From Carposina sasakii (Eukaryota > Arthropoda > Insecta > Lepidoptera > Carposinidae): DNA of 64,000 nucleotides. A model generated the notes under the pieces. That model was not told the origin of the DNA and ran no database searches. It worked only from the letters and a program-made list of their open reading frames with translations. Where the stretch lies: NCBI GenBank assembly GCA_014607495.2, contig CP053166.1:8822455-8886454 (forward strand), in the 5' to 3' direction. The position numbers and the translations under genes were made by a program. Within the stretch, counting starts at the first letter, position 1, and each line of letters starts with the position of its first letter. This document shows, one piece after another, positions 32,611-45,265 of the stretch.

Positions 32611-34719
32611 GATGTTATAACAATATATATACCTATAGGTTATATTAATAGTAAAATTGCATTACAAATTGATAAACCACGCGATCCGTTTCAATCTACA
32701 ATTAATTTTTAGATAAGTATTAAAATGTAGGAATGAATGATAAAGAATAAATATTTGCGGTTAATAACATGTTTATTATTTCAATTCCGGCCATGAATTT
32801 GCCTTTGTTTGTGTTTGTTTAATTGTGTGTGTTGTGGGGTCAATCAGGATTCCCAGGGGATCGGACTAGATTCTGCTGTGATTCGTGATAAGCGGAGAAG
32901 ACTAATTGGCAAGTTGCGAGTGATTAAGAGTTTAATATAACTCTTACAGCCAATTTCATTAACCGATCTCGAGAGATTTTTTGGATATACCAAATTAAAT
33001 GTTCATTTGTTTTCATACAAAATTTCAAATTTTAATCCTAAGTTATTTCTCACTCATTTGTTTATCGTTCTTACGCTTAATGACTTTTCCCTAAAGGGTT
33101 CTTGCGTAAGAGATTACTACTTTGGTTTCTTTAACTTGGAAGTTATTTCTCAATGATTAGTTGAGTTAAGCTCATTACGAGTATTATCATCGACCAAGTT
33201 ATCTTTATCATCAGCATTTCGGTGGTCACAGCCACCCTATAAGACGAATGCGACAACATTTTCCGCCCCTAGAAGTATACGAGTACATACAATTATTAAT
33301 GCCTTTTTGGTACTTTCTTCCAACATCCAGTTTTGTTCTCATTTTATTTATATTTTACTCCAGTTCATTAGTCGTTGCGTTTTGTCTTAATTTTTTTGTG
33401 GTATTACTCCCCACAAGCGTTTCCAATATAATGACGTCCTATTTCCAGATCTAATTTTAAGCATCGTAGTTTAATTGTGTCCACAATGTTAGACCATTAA
33501 AAACAAAGTAAGAGTTGGTCTCAGTTGTTTAAACAAAGAACTTGACCGTATTTCCTCCGAAATTTTCCGGAATCTAAACCATGCGCATCGAAATTAACCG
33601 TTTAGTTTTATGAGATCGAAAGGTCGTGTCATTAAACACGAGTCCTTAGGATCGGGTTTGGTTCGAGTTGGCACTTGACTAATATAATAAAAGGGCTGAC
33701 CAAGCACGTTTAAGAGCAACGGCCAATTGTTTCAGGCTAAACGTTGGTATTCAAAGTCGTACATCTTCTCTCTATTCTTACCCAAGAAGGTATGTTTATG
33801 AGGTTATTTGTTAATGTTGAGGATGTCCTATGCCGATACGGGAAGAAGAACATATCAGCCGCATCTCTGTATATCATAAGAGTCGGCTAAAAAACTCGGG
33901 AATACAAACATTATTATGTGCTATTTCACACAACTACATTATTTTGTAAATAAGGAAGGAAAGTACCTATAAAAAGGTTAAGGTATAAGTATTGTTATTT
34001 TAATGTCACGTTTTTGAAATAACATAAATAATGTAGATTAGTTTAGCAGCGTATTATATTTTAGCTTTCAACCATCCTATTTGCATAGCAATTTGGAAGG
34101 CAATTTTTATAATTGCTACAAAATTCTGAACCTAACACTTACTGTAGTCATAAAAAACGGAATCCTAGTGTACTTAACTACCGGAAGTATCCATTAATTT
34201 TCGTCTGGACGGTAGTTTTTACCAGCACATTCCGGTACGGCACACCAGCCACCGCAACGATTAGCACTGATGTTGTGGCTGCAGAATTAATGGCCGAGAT
34301 GTTGGCCAGCCTGCAGACGCTACGTACAAAATAATACAAGTACAAAACCGTAAATTACCCTGTACTTTTAAGTATGCCTTTTATAAATTGAAAATTAATT
34401 AGGAAGATTTGTTTTTATTTTTAGATTACTTTATTACATTTAAAAACAAGGCGGTTCTATTTTTGGACAGTAGGTAGGTATGTATTGTATAATAATCTCT
34501 GCACAAGAAAAATGTTGTAAACAAAGAAATTTTTAATATTATTGTCCAAAAAATCTAGTGCCCTAGGAACATTATTATAGGCACTTTATTACTAACGACT
34601 AAATTTAAATAATGTGTACTCAACTAATAAAAATCTGTGATACGAGTATTTTGACGAGTGAAGGTAAATTCTACGGAGGCTACACTAACCTGCCGTTTCC
34701 AAGCAGTCATATTAACGCT
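32611..34719. other. No confirmed gene; one coding-like patch
   Basis: Mostly unique AT-rich DNA. A SINE-D scrap lies at 33830-33890 (CCGCATCTCTGTATATCATA). Positions 33500-33660 are of higher complexity. At 34180-34334 a GC-richer frame ends TATISTDVVAAELMAEML, then ASLQTLRTK and a stop; it does not splice in frame to the exon at 27782 via the one acceptor I see and resembles no protein I know. Confidence 0.35.
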
Positions 34720-35066
34720 TATGATGGTGATCTCCGACCGTATTTCGGCCAAGGCGACCAATCTCTACGGAGATTGGTCAGGTACTCAGGAGATATTATA
34801 GTGCACAAGTGTATGCGCAAACACAGATGCACTCTCTATTCCGTTACTCTCATAGTCCGATGGGACGGAAAGCCGACACGACCGGAGAGAGATCAGGCAC
34901 AGGACCAACGGTTTTACGTGTTTTCCGAGGCACGAGCTACGTGACAATTTTGTAACATTAAAATCTGTACATGAAATAAATGCATTGGTACAGGCCCGTG
35001 ACTGGGATCGAACTTACGCCTCCTGCTTGGAAGGTGCAATGTCTCAACCACTGGGCTATCACCGCT
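34720..35066 (-). repeat. SINE-E, full length
   Basis: On the minus strand: tRNA-like head at 34990-35066 with A box TAGCCCAGTGG and B box AGTTCGATCCC, then ATTTTAATGTTACAAAATTG, then a body with GTCGGCTTTCCGTCCCATCG and GAGAGTGCATCTGTGTTTGC, ending in a CATCA run. This is the reference copy, about 345 bp. Confidence 0.8.
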
Positions 35067-35149
35067 TTAACGCTTATATTCTAGTGGTAAAGGGAAGCGT
35101 TTAGCAGAAGTGTTATTTTTCAATGGATTTTTTCAAACACCTTAAGGTC

Positions 35150-35350
35150 ACTGCCATTGGAGAGTTTTGCATATAAGTAGTCACCACGCTGGACATGCGG
35201 GTTGGTGACTGCAGTTTGATTTTCGGACTATGTTGTCAACACGGAAGGCGTTGCTGCCTACCTTTTAGAACCTTTAATCGCCTTATACGATATCCACGGA
35301 CAGACATAGGGTGGCGTTACTCTACTTTGCTGACACTACACGGCTTACGG
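35150..35350 (+). repeat. SINE-C, diverged
   Basis: CACGCTGGACATGCGGGTTG, GTGACTGCAGTTTGATTTTC, CGGACTATGTTGTCAACACG, ending in CTCTACTTTGCTGACACTAC. Confidence 0.6.
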
Positions 35351-35668
35351 GTGTTAGGCTTGAATTTAATATTTAAAGGTGGGATTGACTGAGCCGACGT
35401 TCCATTAACAGAGATAGATGATCTTTTCGGCCATTAATAAAAGGCGAAGTAAATAGTGCTGAGCCTATTTAAGCTCATTTAAATACGGTTAAAAAGGTAA
35501 CGCACGTTTTGGTTAATTATTACAAATTTTGTGGGTAATCGTCTAAGCGTGCGAGTATATACTGCCACTATGCTTTGTGTAATATATAGTAGTATAAAAT
35601 ATGTGCATAGGTATAATTTTCATGTAAAGTTTAACTGGCTAAACTATAAGAACAATTTATAAAATACT

Positions 35669-35720
35669 AGCGGACGCCCGCGACTCCGTCCGCGTGGACT
35701 GCAGAAAAGACAGAAGAATT
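35669..35720 (-). repeat. LINE tail-L scrap
   Basis: CTAGCGGACGCCCGCGACTC, then CGTCCGCGTGGACTGCAGAA; the rest of the tail is replaced by unrelated sequence. Confidence 0.6.
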
Positions 35721-36114
35721 CAGAAGGCGCCATCTGTTGCAGACTTATGGAACGTACGATTAATAACAACAACCAACGTTGATGATCAGTTTTTTATTAA
35801 TTATTAGTTATTAAGACCATTAATTTAAATATTAACTATCCTATCATCTAAGTTGGACCAAATTACATATATATGCCAATTTTCATGAATATCAGTTGAC
35901 TCGTTTTTGAGTTTATTCGGAACATACACAGTGACACGGATTTATTATATATTAAGAATTAAGATAATACCTCTACCAACGAGAGACGTAGCGTAGGTAC
36001 CACTATGTTAATGAGAAAATAAAGAAAGTCCTATCCTATTTTATCTAAGGATATCTTAGGTTTTTAGGCTTTGACTTACAAACTTGGCGAATTGCAAAAT
36101 ATGGATTGGCGAAG

Positions 36115-36765
36115 AAAGATTGGAGCAAGTGACTGAGTTTGTGTAACCGGACTTTGTTTACAAGGGATGGTAAGCATGACAAAGATATTGTAAGGAGAGT
36201 GAATGCTGGGAATCGGGTGAATGGGGCACTTAATTCTTTTATGAGTAGCCAGAAAGTGTCGCAAGCGGCACGTCTGGCTGTTCATGGAGGTGTTTTAGTG
36301 CCGACTCTTATGTATGGAAGTGAAAGTTGGGTATGGCAGAAACCAAAATACTAAAGTCAAGTGAATGCAGTGGAAATGAGAGCATTGAGAATTATGTGTG
36401 GAGTCACTTTGAAAGATAGAATAAGAAATGAGGTGATCAGAAAGAAGTGTGCTATAAATGAGGACGTGGTGACGAAGATTGAGAAGGGTATGTTGAGGTG
36501 GTTTGGGCATGTGGAAAGGATGAGTGAAAGTAGACTGACAAAGAAAGTGTACAACGGAAGAGTGGATGGAAGGGTTGGAAGGGGAAGACCTCGCCGGACT
36601 TTCACCGATCAAATTGGTGAAATTCTAAAGAAGGGTCAGGTCAAGAGTGTGCATGAAGAATATCATGAAAGTAGATGAAGCGAAAGAGGTGTGTCAGGAT
36701 CGTAGCAAATGGAGATCCGTGATCTCTGCCTACCCCTCCGGGAAAGAGGCGTGATTATTATGTAC
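36115..36765 (+). pseudogene. RTE-type LINE reverse transcriptase, C-terminal 200 residues
   Basis: A nearly open plus frame carries [86 protein letters not shown] and [17 protein letters not shown]. These are the thumb and C-terminal parts of an RTE-like element protein. The frame has one in-frame stop (36352-36354) and a frameshift after 36650. The 3' end reads TGCCTACCCCTCCGGGAAAG and AGGCGTGATTATTATGTA. No endonuclease or polymerase core is present, so this is a 5'-truncated copy. Confidence 0.82.
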
Positions 36766-37199
36766 TTACAAATTTAGAGCAACACGGCGTTGCTCTAAGC
36801 TTACAAATGACAAATGTATTTGTAAATACTGTACTATACGCCAACCGCTGTGGCACACGCTCTCATAAAACGTTATATGACAGTGCGTGCAACGACGGTA
36901 GGCGTATAGCATAGTCAAAATAAAAACCACTGTTTTATTATTTTTAGTGTAGGGGTAAGTATTACAAGTATGTAGTATTTAATGAGGGTTTTTTTTATCA
37001 GTAGTATCAGTTAGTATTTATCAGTAGTAGAGTAGATACTGATGTATGAGTATTTAAGTAATATGTATTTAAATAAAATTGATACCTAGATCACTAAAAT
37101 TGTGAGTATCACGATGTTGACACCTATCTGTAATATAATAATGAATCGCTAATTGTGTTGCTAAGCGCGGATCTCGAGAACAGCTGAAATGATTTCGCT

Positions 37200-37375
37200 A
37201 ATTATTTTTTTTAGCATATTCCTTGAAGTACAGGATGGTTCTTACGGAGAGAAAAATTTAAAAAAATAATGCTTTTTTACTTTTCTATAGCGACGCGGGC
37301 GGCTCATGACTTTGTTCACGTGAAAGGGCATTATACCCGTGCCAAACCGGGGCTGATCCTTAGTTTATTTATATT
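37200..37375 (-). repeat. LINE tail-K fragment
   Basis: TATAGCGACGCGGGCGGCTC, then GTTCACGTGAAAGGGCATTA and CCCGTGCCAAACCGGGGCTG; inverse of 23505-23570. Confidence 0.55.
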
Positions 37376-37504
37376 TTTATAACTACGCCATCTGTCAACG
37401 CTATTAGAATTTTATCATCCGAGCGACGATCAGTCTTGCCAAGTTTAATTAAATGACACATAACACAGTAGTAAACTGAAATTCAGCATGCACCGTAGTC
37501 ATCT

Positions 37505-37617
37505 AAGGGGTGAACACGAACCTCTCGATAATCCGTAACGCTATCGTCAAATTGTCAAATCACATAGATTTTGCTAGCGAGTTATGCTGCGTAAAATGGT
37601 TTGTGCTTACCCCACTG
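37505..37617. mobile_element. MITE-6 second copy
   Basis: Ends AGGGGTGAACACGAACC and GGTTTGTGCTTACCCCACTG with inward inverted ACGCTA/TAGCGAG blocks. Confidence 0.65.
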
Positions 37618-37754
37618 AAATAATTAAACTGTGCAGTTTTTTGGCATAGTCAATCTAAGCGAGAGCTTATTGGTCGCTAGACAGGATCGTACGAATTAGC
37701 AGACATCGTCTGCGTATGTTTCACCTATTATAATGCTGGGTCGGATGCTGAGAA

Positions 37755-37955
37755 TCGTAGAACTTGCGCTTAGGTAGCTCTCAGTTTTCTATATGTATAT
37801 TAGATACGCGAAGCCTAAGCTCAGTTTTGTATTTGTGTGAGTGTACGGATCTGTACGCTGGGGCTAAGCTGAGTTTTACATTTGTGTTGGTGTTCTTAGA
37901 GACGCGAGTCCTAAGCTCAGCATTGAATTTGTGTAAGTGTACGTAAATAGGTACG
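37755..37955 (+). repeat. Diverged tandem repeat, about 57-bp period
   Basis: Three to four units with CTAAGCTCAGTTTTGTATTT, GTGTGAGTGTACG and GATACGCGAAGC words. The same unit occurs at 56150-56345. Confidence 0.65.
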
Positions 37956-37960
37956 GGCGA

Positions 37961-39011
37961 CCTGAAAAAAATGAAATAGGACTTATGTTAAACACAAATA
38001 TTTCGGTGTAGCGTGAAAAGGCACTAGACGAAGCTTAGTTTTGCTTAGTAATTGCGGTGCTGGGCAGACTTTAAAGTTCACATATACATATGAAAAAGTA
38101 TACATAGAAAAATAAATGTCCCCATGTTTTGTTGTTTAATTAATGGTTGTATAATTATAATAACGTATTTAAATCGCTCATCCTGCTCGTGTTAATTAAA
38201 TTGAATTGTGGTCATGTGAAAAGGTAGCCAAGTTCGCTTCAATTACTGGTAGCGTAGTAACTTTGGTTTCATTTCCTTTTTAGGGTTTCGCGTATTGAGT
38301 AGAAATTGGAACTATTAATTAATAACTTATACATTTCTAATGGTGCGCGTTTTATTGGAAATTGGTTTCTTGTTTCATAGAATTTGTTATTTCGGCTTGG
38401 TTTATGCGGCTATGAATTTAAAATGTATGTGTAAGGAAAATTAGATTAATTTTAAATAAGCTTATGACGTTATGAGATTAACGAAAAATTATAAATTTTC
38501 ATTGTCGACGTTGCCAAGCTTTCTTTGTCCGTAATTTGGTAAATTACATAAAAATATTTGCATGAGAGGGACGGTTTATTGCAATGGGTCGCTGTAGATG
38601 TTGGCAAGAAATACAATTTTTATTACTCTAGCTGAATGCTGATATAAATTATGAGGAGATCGTTGAAATATTTTGTATACTAGACGAGGCTCTCATTTTC
38701 TTTCACAACTTGGCTGACACACATCCGTGCGCATAATCATATTAAGTACGAGATATACTTAACATTGATGTACATATATAATTATTATTTATTGCGAAAG
38801 ACGTAGTTTTTTGCGAAGTATATCAATTGTAAGAAAGTCCTATTTGAAATAATGTAGCTCTAGTTTTTTTTTACGTAGGTTTAGTTATTATTGAAATAAT
38901 GTAAATAAATATATTTGGACATTTGTTATGCTTTTACGTAAAAATAGCTACATTTCTCCTATATACTGAGATTGTAATACTTTTTATTAATAAATATAAA
39001 ATATAAATAAA
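37961..39011. other. No gene recognised
   Basis: AT-rich; nothing identifiable. Confidence 0.35.
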
Positions 39012-39221
39012 TATTCACACACTTCACAACACATTAACCTAGTCCCACATTAAGATCCCTAAGGTCTTGTGTCGTGGGTACTAAGCAACGGTATATAAAT
39101 ACATAGATAAGTATAGAAACATCCATGACTCGGAAACAAACATTGATATTCATCATATCAATGTTTGCACCTACCGGGATTCGAACCCAGGGCCTATGGC
39201 GTCGCAGGCAGGGTCACTACT
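39012..39221 (-). repeat. SINE-B copy, head truncated
   Basis: Body on the left, B box GGTTCGAATCC (minus) near 39178-39188; the A-box end is missing. Faces another copy at 39341. Confidence 0.82.
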
Positions 39222-39340
39222 TTTACTTGCACGGAATGTGTGTAGGTACCTACAATAAAGAGTAAGAATAATTTTATTTTAATTTCAAGTACAATTAAAT
39301 GGATAAAATCCCTAAATCTAATTACATTACTTACATTAAA

Positions 39341-39583
39341 TGACGGCCGATTGGTGTAGTAGGTAGTGGCCCTGCCTGCAGCGCCATAGGTCCTCGGTTC
39401 GAATCCCGGTAGGAGCAAACATTGATATGATGAATATTGATGTTTGTTTTCGAGTCATGGATGTTACTATTACTTATCTATGTATTTATATACCGTTACT
39501 TAGTACCCACGACACAAGACCTTAGGGATCTTAATGTGGGACTAAGTTAATGTGTTGTGAAGTGTGTGAAAGTGTGTGAATTA
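39341..39583 (+). repeat. SINE-B copy, full length
   Basis: Starts TGACGGCCGATTGGTGTAGT, B box GGTTCGAATCC near 39396, ends in a GTGTGAAAGTGTGTGAA tail. Confidence 0.85.
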
Positions 39584-40059
39584 AACAAAACCTATTCTAT
39601 TCTGCATTTATCTATAAAGATGTTAAGAAACCTTACGTAACAAAAAGGCTAGGTAATTTATAAACGCGTGGATGAACTTGTGGGTAGCAGCTAATGTACA
39701 AATAGGTGCAAAAATAAACTTTATGATTATTTTCGTTCGCCAAACGGTTGGTTGTTTTTGGTTTCGGTTGGTAAGTTTATACATAGGCGTAACTTAATGA
39801 GCAAAAATATTTGTTTACTTATAAAATATACCCATATAGTATTTATGTTGATAAATATCAGTTAATAATAAAACAAAAACATTTTCAGCGAAATTTCATT
39901 AATACTACGAGATATTATTTTTTTGAAATGAAAATGAGCAACAATTTTCTATTCGGGGCTTAAGGTTTTGTAAACATTGAATATGTCAACTTTATAACAT
40001 AACATTTTGAATTATAACATTTATAACATGTTATTTAGTAGTCACTGTTCATTAACGTC

Positions 40060-40145
40060 TGTCCCCGCTATGCTAAACGCGGCTGTGGGATGTCCCTTAT
40101 GATCCTGCAGTTCTGGAGTGTGTGACATGTATGTATGTAGTAGTT
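40060..40145 (+). repeat. SINE-D 3' fragment
   Basis: CCCCGCTATGCTAAACGCGG, CTGTGGGATGTCCCTTATGA, TCCTGCAGTTCTGGAG and a (TATG)n tail. Confidence 0.6.
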
Positions 40146-40304
40146 TTCAACTGCTGGTACGTATGTTTTGTGATTGCAATCATAAATCGTTAGATTCGAG
40201 GGTCACCAGAGGGCCCCAGCAGGGAAAACACCAGTTATTATTTGATTTAAATGGTTTTTGACTATGTTATCTGGTTGTGCTGATGCAGGTCTTTCCTAGT
40301 ATAC

Positions 40305-40485
40305 ATCAGCTGCATCTCCTTCCGTGTATGTCGTAAGAGTCGACTAAGTGAGTCGGGCATTCTCTCGGGCCATAAGCTAGCAACTTGTTGCTGACCTTTC
40401 TGTGCTAAACGCACCTCCTTTGTGATCACGCAGTTCTGTCTACACTATTAATAGAAACACAGCCATTAAGTAGGTATGTATGTTT
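40305..40485 (+). repeat. SINE-D copy, best preserved
   Basis: CAGCTGCATCTCCTTCCGTG, TATGTCGTAAGAGTCGACTA, GGCATTCTCTCGGGCCATAA, CTAGCAACTTGTTGCTGACC, then the gene-free 3' half and a GTATGTATGT tail. No tRNA-like boxes. Confidence 0.65.
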
Positions 40486-40613
40486 GACTATATGACTAAG
40501 TCCCAGTTCCATAAACTTTATATGAAGTTACGATTGGTTTAAACTAAGTATGAAAAAGAAGACAAAAACATACATAACTTTTTGGACAATATAGTATCTA
40601 CTTTTTGGTTTAT

Positions 40614-40821
40614 TTAAGCCTCGAGCACACCGGATGCGTATGCGCACACGTACCTCTGAGTTGTAATGTATGGAACTGTATAGATACTGGCAGACCGGGT
40701 GCGTATGCGTAGACGTAAGCGTAGACGTCAAGCGGTGACAGTTCTATACATTATACTCAGAGGTACGTGTACGTCTACGCTTACGTGCACGCATACGCAT
40801 CCGGTGTGATCGAGGCTTTAA
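40614..40821. mobile_element. MITE-4, CG-rich palindrome with TTAA flanks
   Basis: Element 40618-40817 between TTAA at 40614-40617 and 40818-40821. Arms of about 85 bp repeat GCACACCGGATGCGTATGCG, TACGTGTACGTCTACGCTTA and ACCTCTGAGTT. The TTAA target points to a piggyBac-like source (inference). Arginine-rich ORFs on both strands come from the CG-rich words. Confidence 0.8.
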
Positions 40822-40999
40822 GATATTATTTTGTCGAAAAGATATAAAATACAATTGAGAATGACTTGGTAACATTTCCCTTTGGATTCGTAACCGGTGG
40901 CTACTGGCGAAAAGTGGTGTGTGAATTGCACACTTCTGTCCAACCTCTTCGGGAGATAATGGGCGTATTATCACATTATTTTACCGAATATGTACAATG

Positions 41000-42335
41000 T
41001 TTATTTGTAATTAATTGCATCGATATTGCAATTACTCGTGGAGGTAATAAAAAATACCGCAGGTAGCCTTCAAGAACAAACATCTGTTATGTAGAAATGG
41101 CGGGCGTCTGTCATAATAGGGTTGCCCGCATTTATCTGTGACGTGAAATTTACCCCATTAAAAAAAAGACCTTTAGATACTATTTCTGGATCTATTCTCA
41201 AGAAGGAAAATCTGTTGGGAATAATTTTTTTGAAAGTTCTCGTGTTATTTCACAAAACTTTTGTATAGTATACGATTTCTAAATTATAAAAATTAATTTT
41301 AAATTTTGTCAAGAAAATCCTTTCGGTTTAATGGCAGTTTAGAACCTAGGTGTAACCGTTAATAGATATTTGAAAGATTGATTATACATATTGTAAATAA
41401 ATATTTATATCGACTTAAATAGCAGTAGCTACCTACTACCAGAAAGTTCTAGAGTGGATACCACGTATCGGCAAACGCAAGCGTCCAATCATGGTCATTT
41501 CTACACTGTCTTATTATTGTAATCCATTATTTTTTCCACGCGTTATTTTCAGATGGGAATCTGTAAAATTTATCATAAAATTTTACTGTGACTTTTTTCT
41601 TAATGTCTTTTTACTTTGAAATAGAAATTCTTAACCTTTTCTATCATAGATACAGAAATGTTTTCTTTGAGTTATAATTTTCATTTTCAGTTAGTACTAA
41701 TTTCCCTACTTCTGGGGTAATTTCCCAATTTTTTAAATTACAACACTGGTGGGTAATAACAACGTTTTCAATATTAAAAAGGATTAATAATTTTTATCTA
41801 AAAAGACTGCAATTGATATAAATAATTACATTCTTACCTATGAAATGTTATCCCTTTACTTTTATTGATGTAACTGCTATTGTTTCGACAGATTTTCACA
41901 ACGCACGACGGCATTATTTATATTTTATTGCACTGCGAAAACGAACTTACAACATCAAATGTCAGTAGCCAAATGATGTCGACTGTCACACTTTGAAAAA
42001 CTGTCATAATAGCATAATAGGGATGTAGGATTTTTGTTTAATAGGACTATCTCCGGTATTTTTATTACCTCCATGGCAATTACTCATATCTTGATTAATC
42101 CTAGGCTTAGCGACAGCTGGATATAATACGATTCGTTTGTATCGGCAATTGATTGATGTATATCTCGTATTTGCTTATGTACTTCCCAATTTATCCAAAT
42201 TAAACCCATATGTCAAATACATTGAATACATGTCATGTGTAGCCGGGATCACTGTCCATCTCCGCAAAAATTTAATAATTACGGGGTATAGGATGTAATA
42301 AACCTATAGTAGGTATACTATAAATAAATAAATAT
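41000..42335. other. No gene recognised
   Basis: AT-rich. A short scrap of the 18455 repeat is at 41455-41495 (GTGGATACCACGTATCGGCA). Confidence 0.35.
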
Positions 42336-42467
42336 AAATATATTTAAATACTTCACAACAGATTACCTTAGTTCCACAGTAAGATCCCTAAGGTCTTGTG
42401 TCGTGGGTACTAAGCAACGGTATATAAATACATACATAGATAAGTATGGAAACATACATGACTCGTA
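42336..42467 (-). repeat. SINE-B copy cut off at a MITE-3
   Basis: Body from the tail to CATACATGACTCG, then directly the MITE-3 end; the head is not found on the far side. Confidence 0.78.
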
Positions 42468-42953
42468 TACAGGATGTTTGTGACAGCCAGGCAAATGTTG
42501 ATACCATGACTTCAGACCATGGTTCTGAGGCGGAAAACACTGAAAATTTTCGCAGGAAAATTCCAAAATTTTCCGACATGTTTTTTTTTCATATTTTCAG
42601 AAAAAAATAGTTTAGTTCTTTTAATTAGGCCTTAGACAACAACTTAAAAATATATTTTTTACCAAAAGTTCATTTTCAAAAAAAAAGTTGCCCTCAAAAA
42701 AGTTCAAATATTGATCAACCCTAATAGAGAGTCACAAACGATCCAAAAAACAGCAATGTGCCACACTATACACAATAACCAATAAGCCCATTTAATTAGT
42801 CACATGATCGCCCGATACAATTAGCGCGGAAAGCAAAGATTGCTGATAATCAAATCAAAAATACATTTCCTGCAAGTAATAACACTGTTGTATAACTCAA
42901 CACAATGGTACTCAACATTTCAGTATTTGCCTGGCTGTCACCTACACCCTGTA
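42468..42953 (+). mobile_element. MITE-3, complete
   Basis: 486 bp. Ends TACAGGATGTTTGTGACAGC and CTGTCACCTACACCCTGTA, with inverted GACAGCCAGGCAAAT / ATTTGCCTGGCTGTC blocks and TA flanks. The interior has no ORF. Reference copy for the family. Confidence 0.82.
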
Positions 42954-43130
42954 TAAAATATATGAATGCATTATTAGTATTACACGCCTAACCTTCTTCA
43001 GTATTCCTATCAAGTTTCACGTGGTAAGTCTACCACCGCTTTTTGGGCTGAAATACAACAGCTAGTTAACAAATAGTTTTAGCGAAGTTCGCAAAGTTAA
43101 AATAAACTTAAAATAACCATTTGCACCTAT

Positions 43131-43241
43131 CTTCTTCTTTTTCAGCATATTGCAGTCTACTGCTGGACCTAGGTCTCCCCCAGGGGCACGCCACAAGGCT
43201 ACTGCCATAGGGGTTTTTGCCCATAGTCACCACGCTGTGCA
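43131..43241 (+). repeat. SINE-C 5' half
   Basis: TTGCAGTCTACTGCTGGACC, TCCCCCAGGGGCACGCCACA, CATAGTCACCACGCTGTGCA. Confidence 0.7.
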
Positions 43242-43703
43242 GACATTATTACGTCATTAAAAGAACGCGCTAAATGACGATTTCCTATTGGAGGAAATGG
43301 TTCGTTAACGTTGCGATCTTTGACGTCGCTTGTAAATTGTTAGATTGTCTAAACCCCTTTTCCTCAGTTCCATTAAAACTACAAAACTGATCAACCATTT
43401 TCATTATTAATGGGCACATTATTAGACCCGGCACATGTAGGTCGGCCTCTAAAAAATAAAGCAGCTGCGCTACGTAATGATTTACCTCAACTACTCCATC
43501 GAATTGTGTCAATATTTAGATAACTCTTTGCAAAATAAACATGGGCGATATTGAAAACTGCAGTGTTAGCACAAATCGGCACTTGTTCGACAATTCTGTT
43601 TAATATTAGGGGCTTTGTGTAATAATTTTAAGGGTGCTACTACAAAACCATGGCTAAAGTTAAACACTCTTAAAAAACTGTTGACATGTGACAGCATTTA
43701 TGA

Positions 43704-43912
43704 AATACTAATGGACGCCCGCGACTTCGTAATCATCTGGGATAAAAATATTGTACCGGGATAAAAAGTAGTCTATGTGTTTATCCAGGGTATCAGCTAA
43801 CTTCATACCAAGTTTTATTAAAATCGTTCCAGCCGTTTTTACGTGAAAAAGTACCAAACATCCATCCATCCATACTCACAAACTTTCGCGTTTATAATAG
43901 TAGGAGAATTGT
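43704..43912 (-). repeat. LINE 3' end, tail-L type
   Basis: CTAATGGACGCCCGCGACTT, GTTTATCCAGGGTATCAGCT, CATCCATCCATAC and TTCGCGTTTATAATAGTAGG. Confidence 0.7.
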
Positions 43913-44142
43913 TTAGCTTAAATAATACAGATTTTGTAATGAATTATAGTGTTTATTGTGTTAAATATTGACAATTTCCCTATCGGTTGATATAAATTAA
44001 TGATTTAGTCCCTTGTTTTCTCTACATATAGGATGTAAAAGGCCGCAGCTCTCAAGCAATACGCGTGATAAAGAAGAATAAAGAAGATCTTATTCGTTCT
44101 TACGTATATTCATAGAAAAGAGTGTCTGCGTAGGCTAATCTG

Positions 44143-44330
44143 ACGGTGACAGCCCAATGGTTAAGACGTGCGCCTTCTATTGAGGGTCATAGTGTCGATC
44201 CAAGCCACGGGCTTGTACCTCTGAATTTAGTGCATGTACGGATTTTAATGTTTGTCCTGATTCCGGTCGGCTTTCCGTCCAATCAGATTTTGAGAGTGAG
44301 GGAATAGATCAGATGCATCTGTCTGTCATG
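44143..44330 (+). repeat. SINE-E copy, diverged
   Basis: Head GACAGCCCAATGGTTAAGAC and GTGTCGATCCAAG, then the GATTTTAATGTTTG and GGTCGGCTTTCCGTCCAATC body; truncated. Confidence 0.65.
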
Positions 44331-45139
44331 ACCAAAATTTAATTATTTTAATTATTATTTATTACTGACGGTAATATCGCAGTAGAGATTATTGTATATC
44401 CGCTTATACGGGTAGTATCCCCAGCATTCTCTACATACCTACTATAAATAAACAAATATTCTCAGCATAAAAAGAAATAGGAGTGGACACAGTGAACAGA
44501 TTTTCCTTTTTACGAAAAATAAAATTACCTTCGGATATTTTTATGAATGTTGGAATGAGTTCTATGGAATGGGGAAGTGAAAAAGGTGTTTCGTTGGCAA
44601 GCCTTTGGGGTGAAGATTCTTTGATCCCATGATTTTGAGGACACGCCACTATTTTTCCTCGAAATACTATTTTCACATTTCTTTTCCCTTTACCTATGTA
44701 CGAATTATTTTTTTATTACTTACATGTAAGAAAATTACTTATCGACTAATTCTCTCATAGGATCAGCCCCCCTAGTATGACCACGCATCGTGTATATCGT
44801 ATCGTTTCTATACAAAATTCAACATGGCGGCTATATTTATCGTATTTTGATAGGCTAAATGTCGATAAATCGGTTTATTATATCGTGTTTCGCAGGTCAT
44901 GCTAGGCTTGCAGTGCCCCCGCCGCGAGCCGCGCCATGTTAAGCTTATTTAATATAAAGTTTTCTATCTCTACGTTCAAATGAATATGTATGTTTTTTCG
45001 ACATAGTTTGGTTATTTTATAACTTTAGTAATTTTTCTTTTAGTAATATTTGGTACTTTATTAATTTTTCTTTTAGACTATTAAAATATACCTAGCCATG
45101 AACGTTATGTAGGTAACTATAATATATATCTTTTTAAAT

Positions 45140-45265
45140 AGATAGAGTGATTCAAGAGCAAAGCGGGTCGCTAGTACGTCATATACAGGAGATAGGTATA
45201 GCTAAGGGTTCCATTCCAATCGGGTGAAGATTTTTTTCCATTTCTTTATTAATAATTTTATAATG
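45140..45265 (+). repeat. Scraps of a LINE end and of element T
   Basis: TTTAAATAGATAGAGTGATT (as at 13935-14080), then at 45215-45263 CATTTCTTTATTAATAATTT, the right flank of element T without its tRNA part. Confidence 0.5.
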
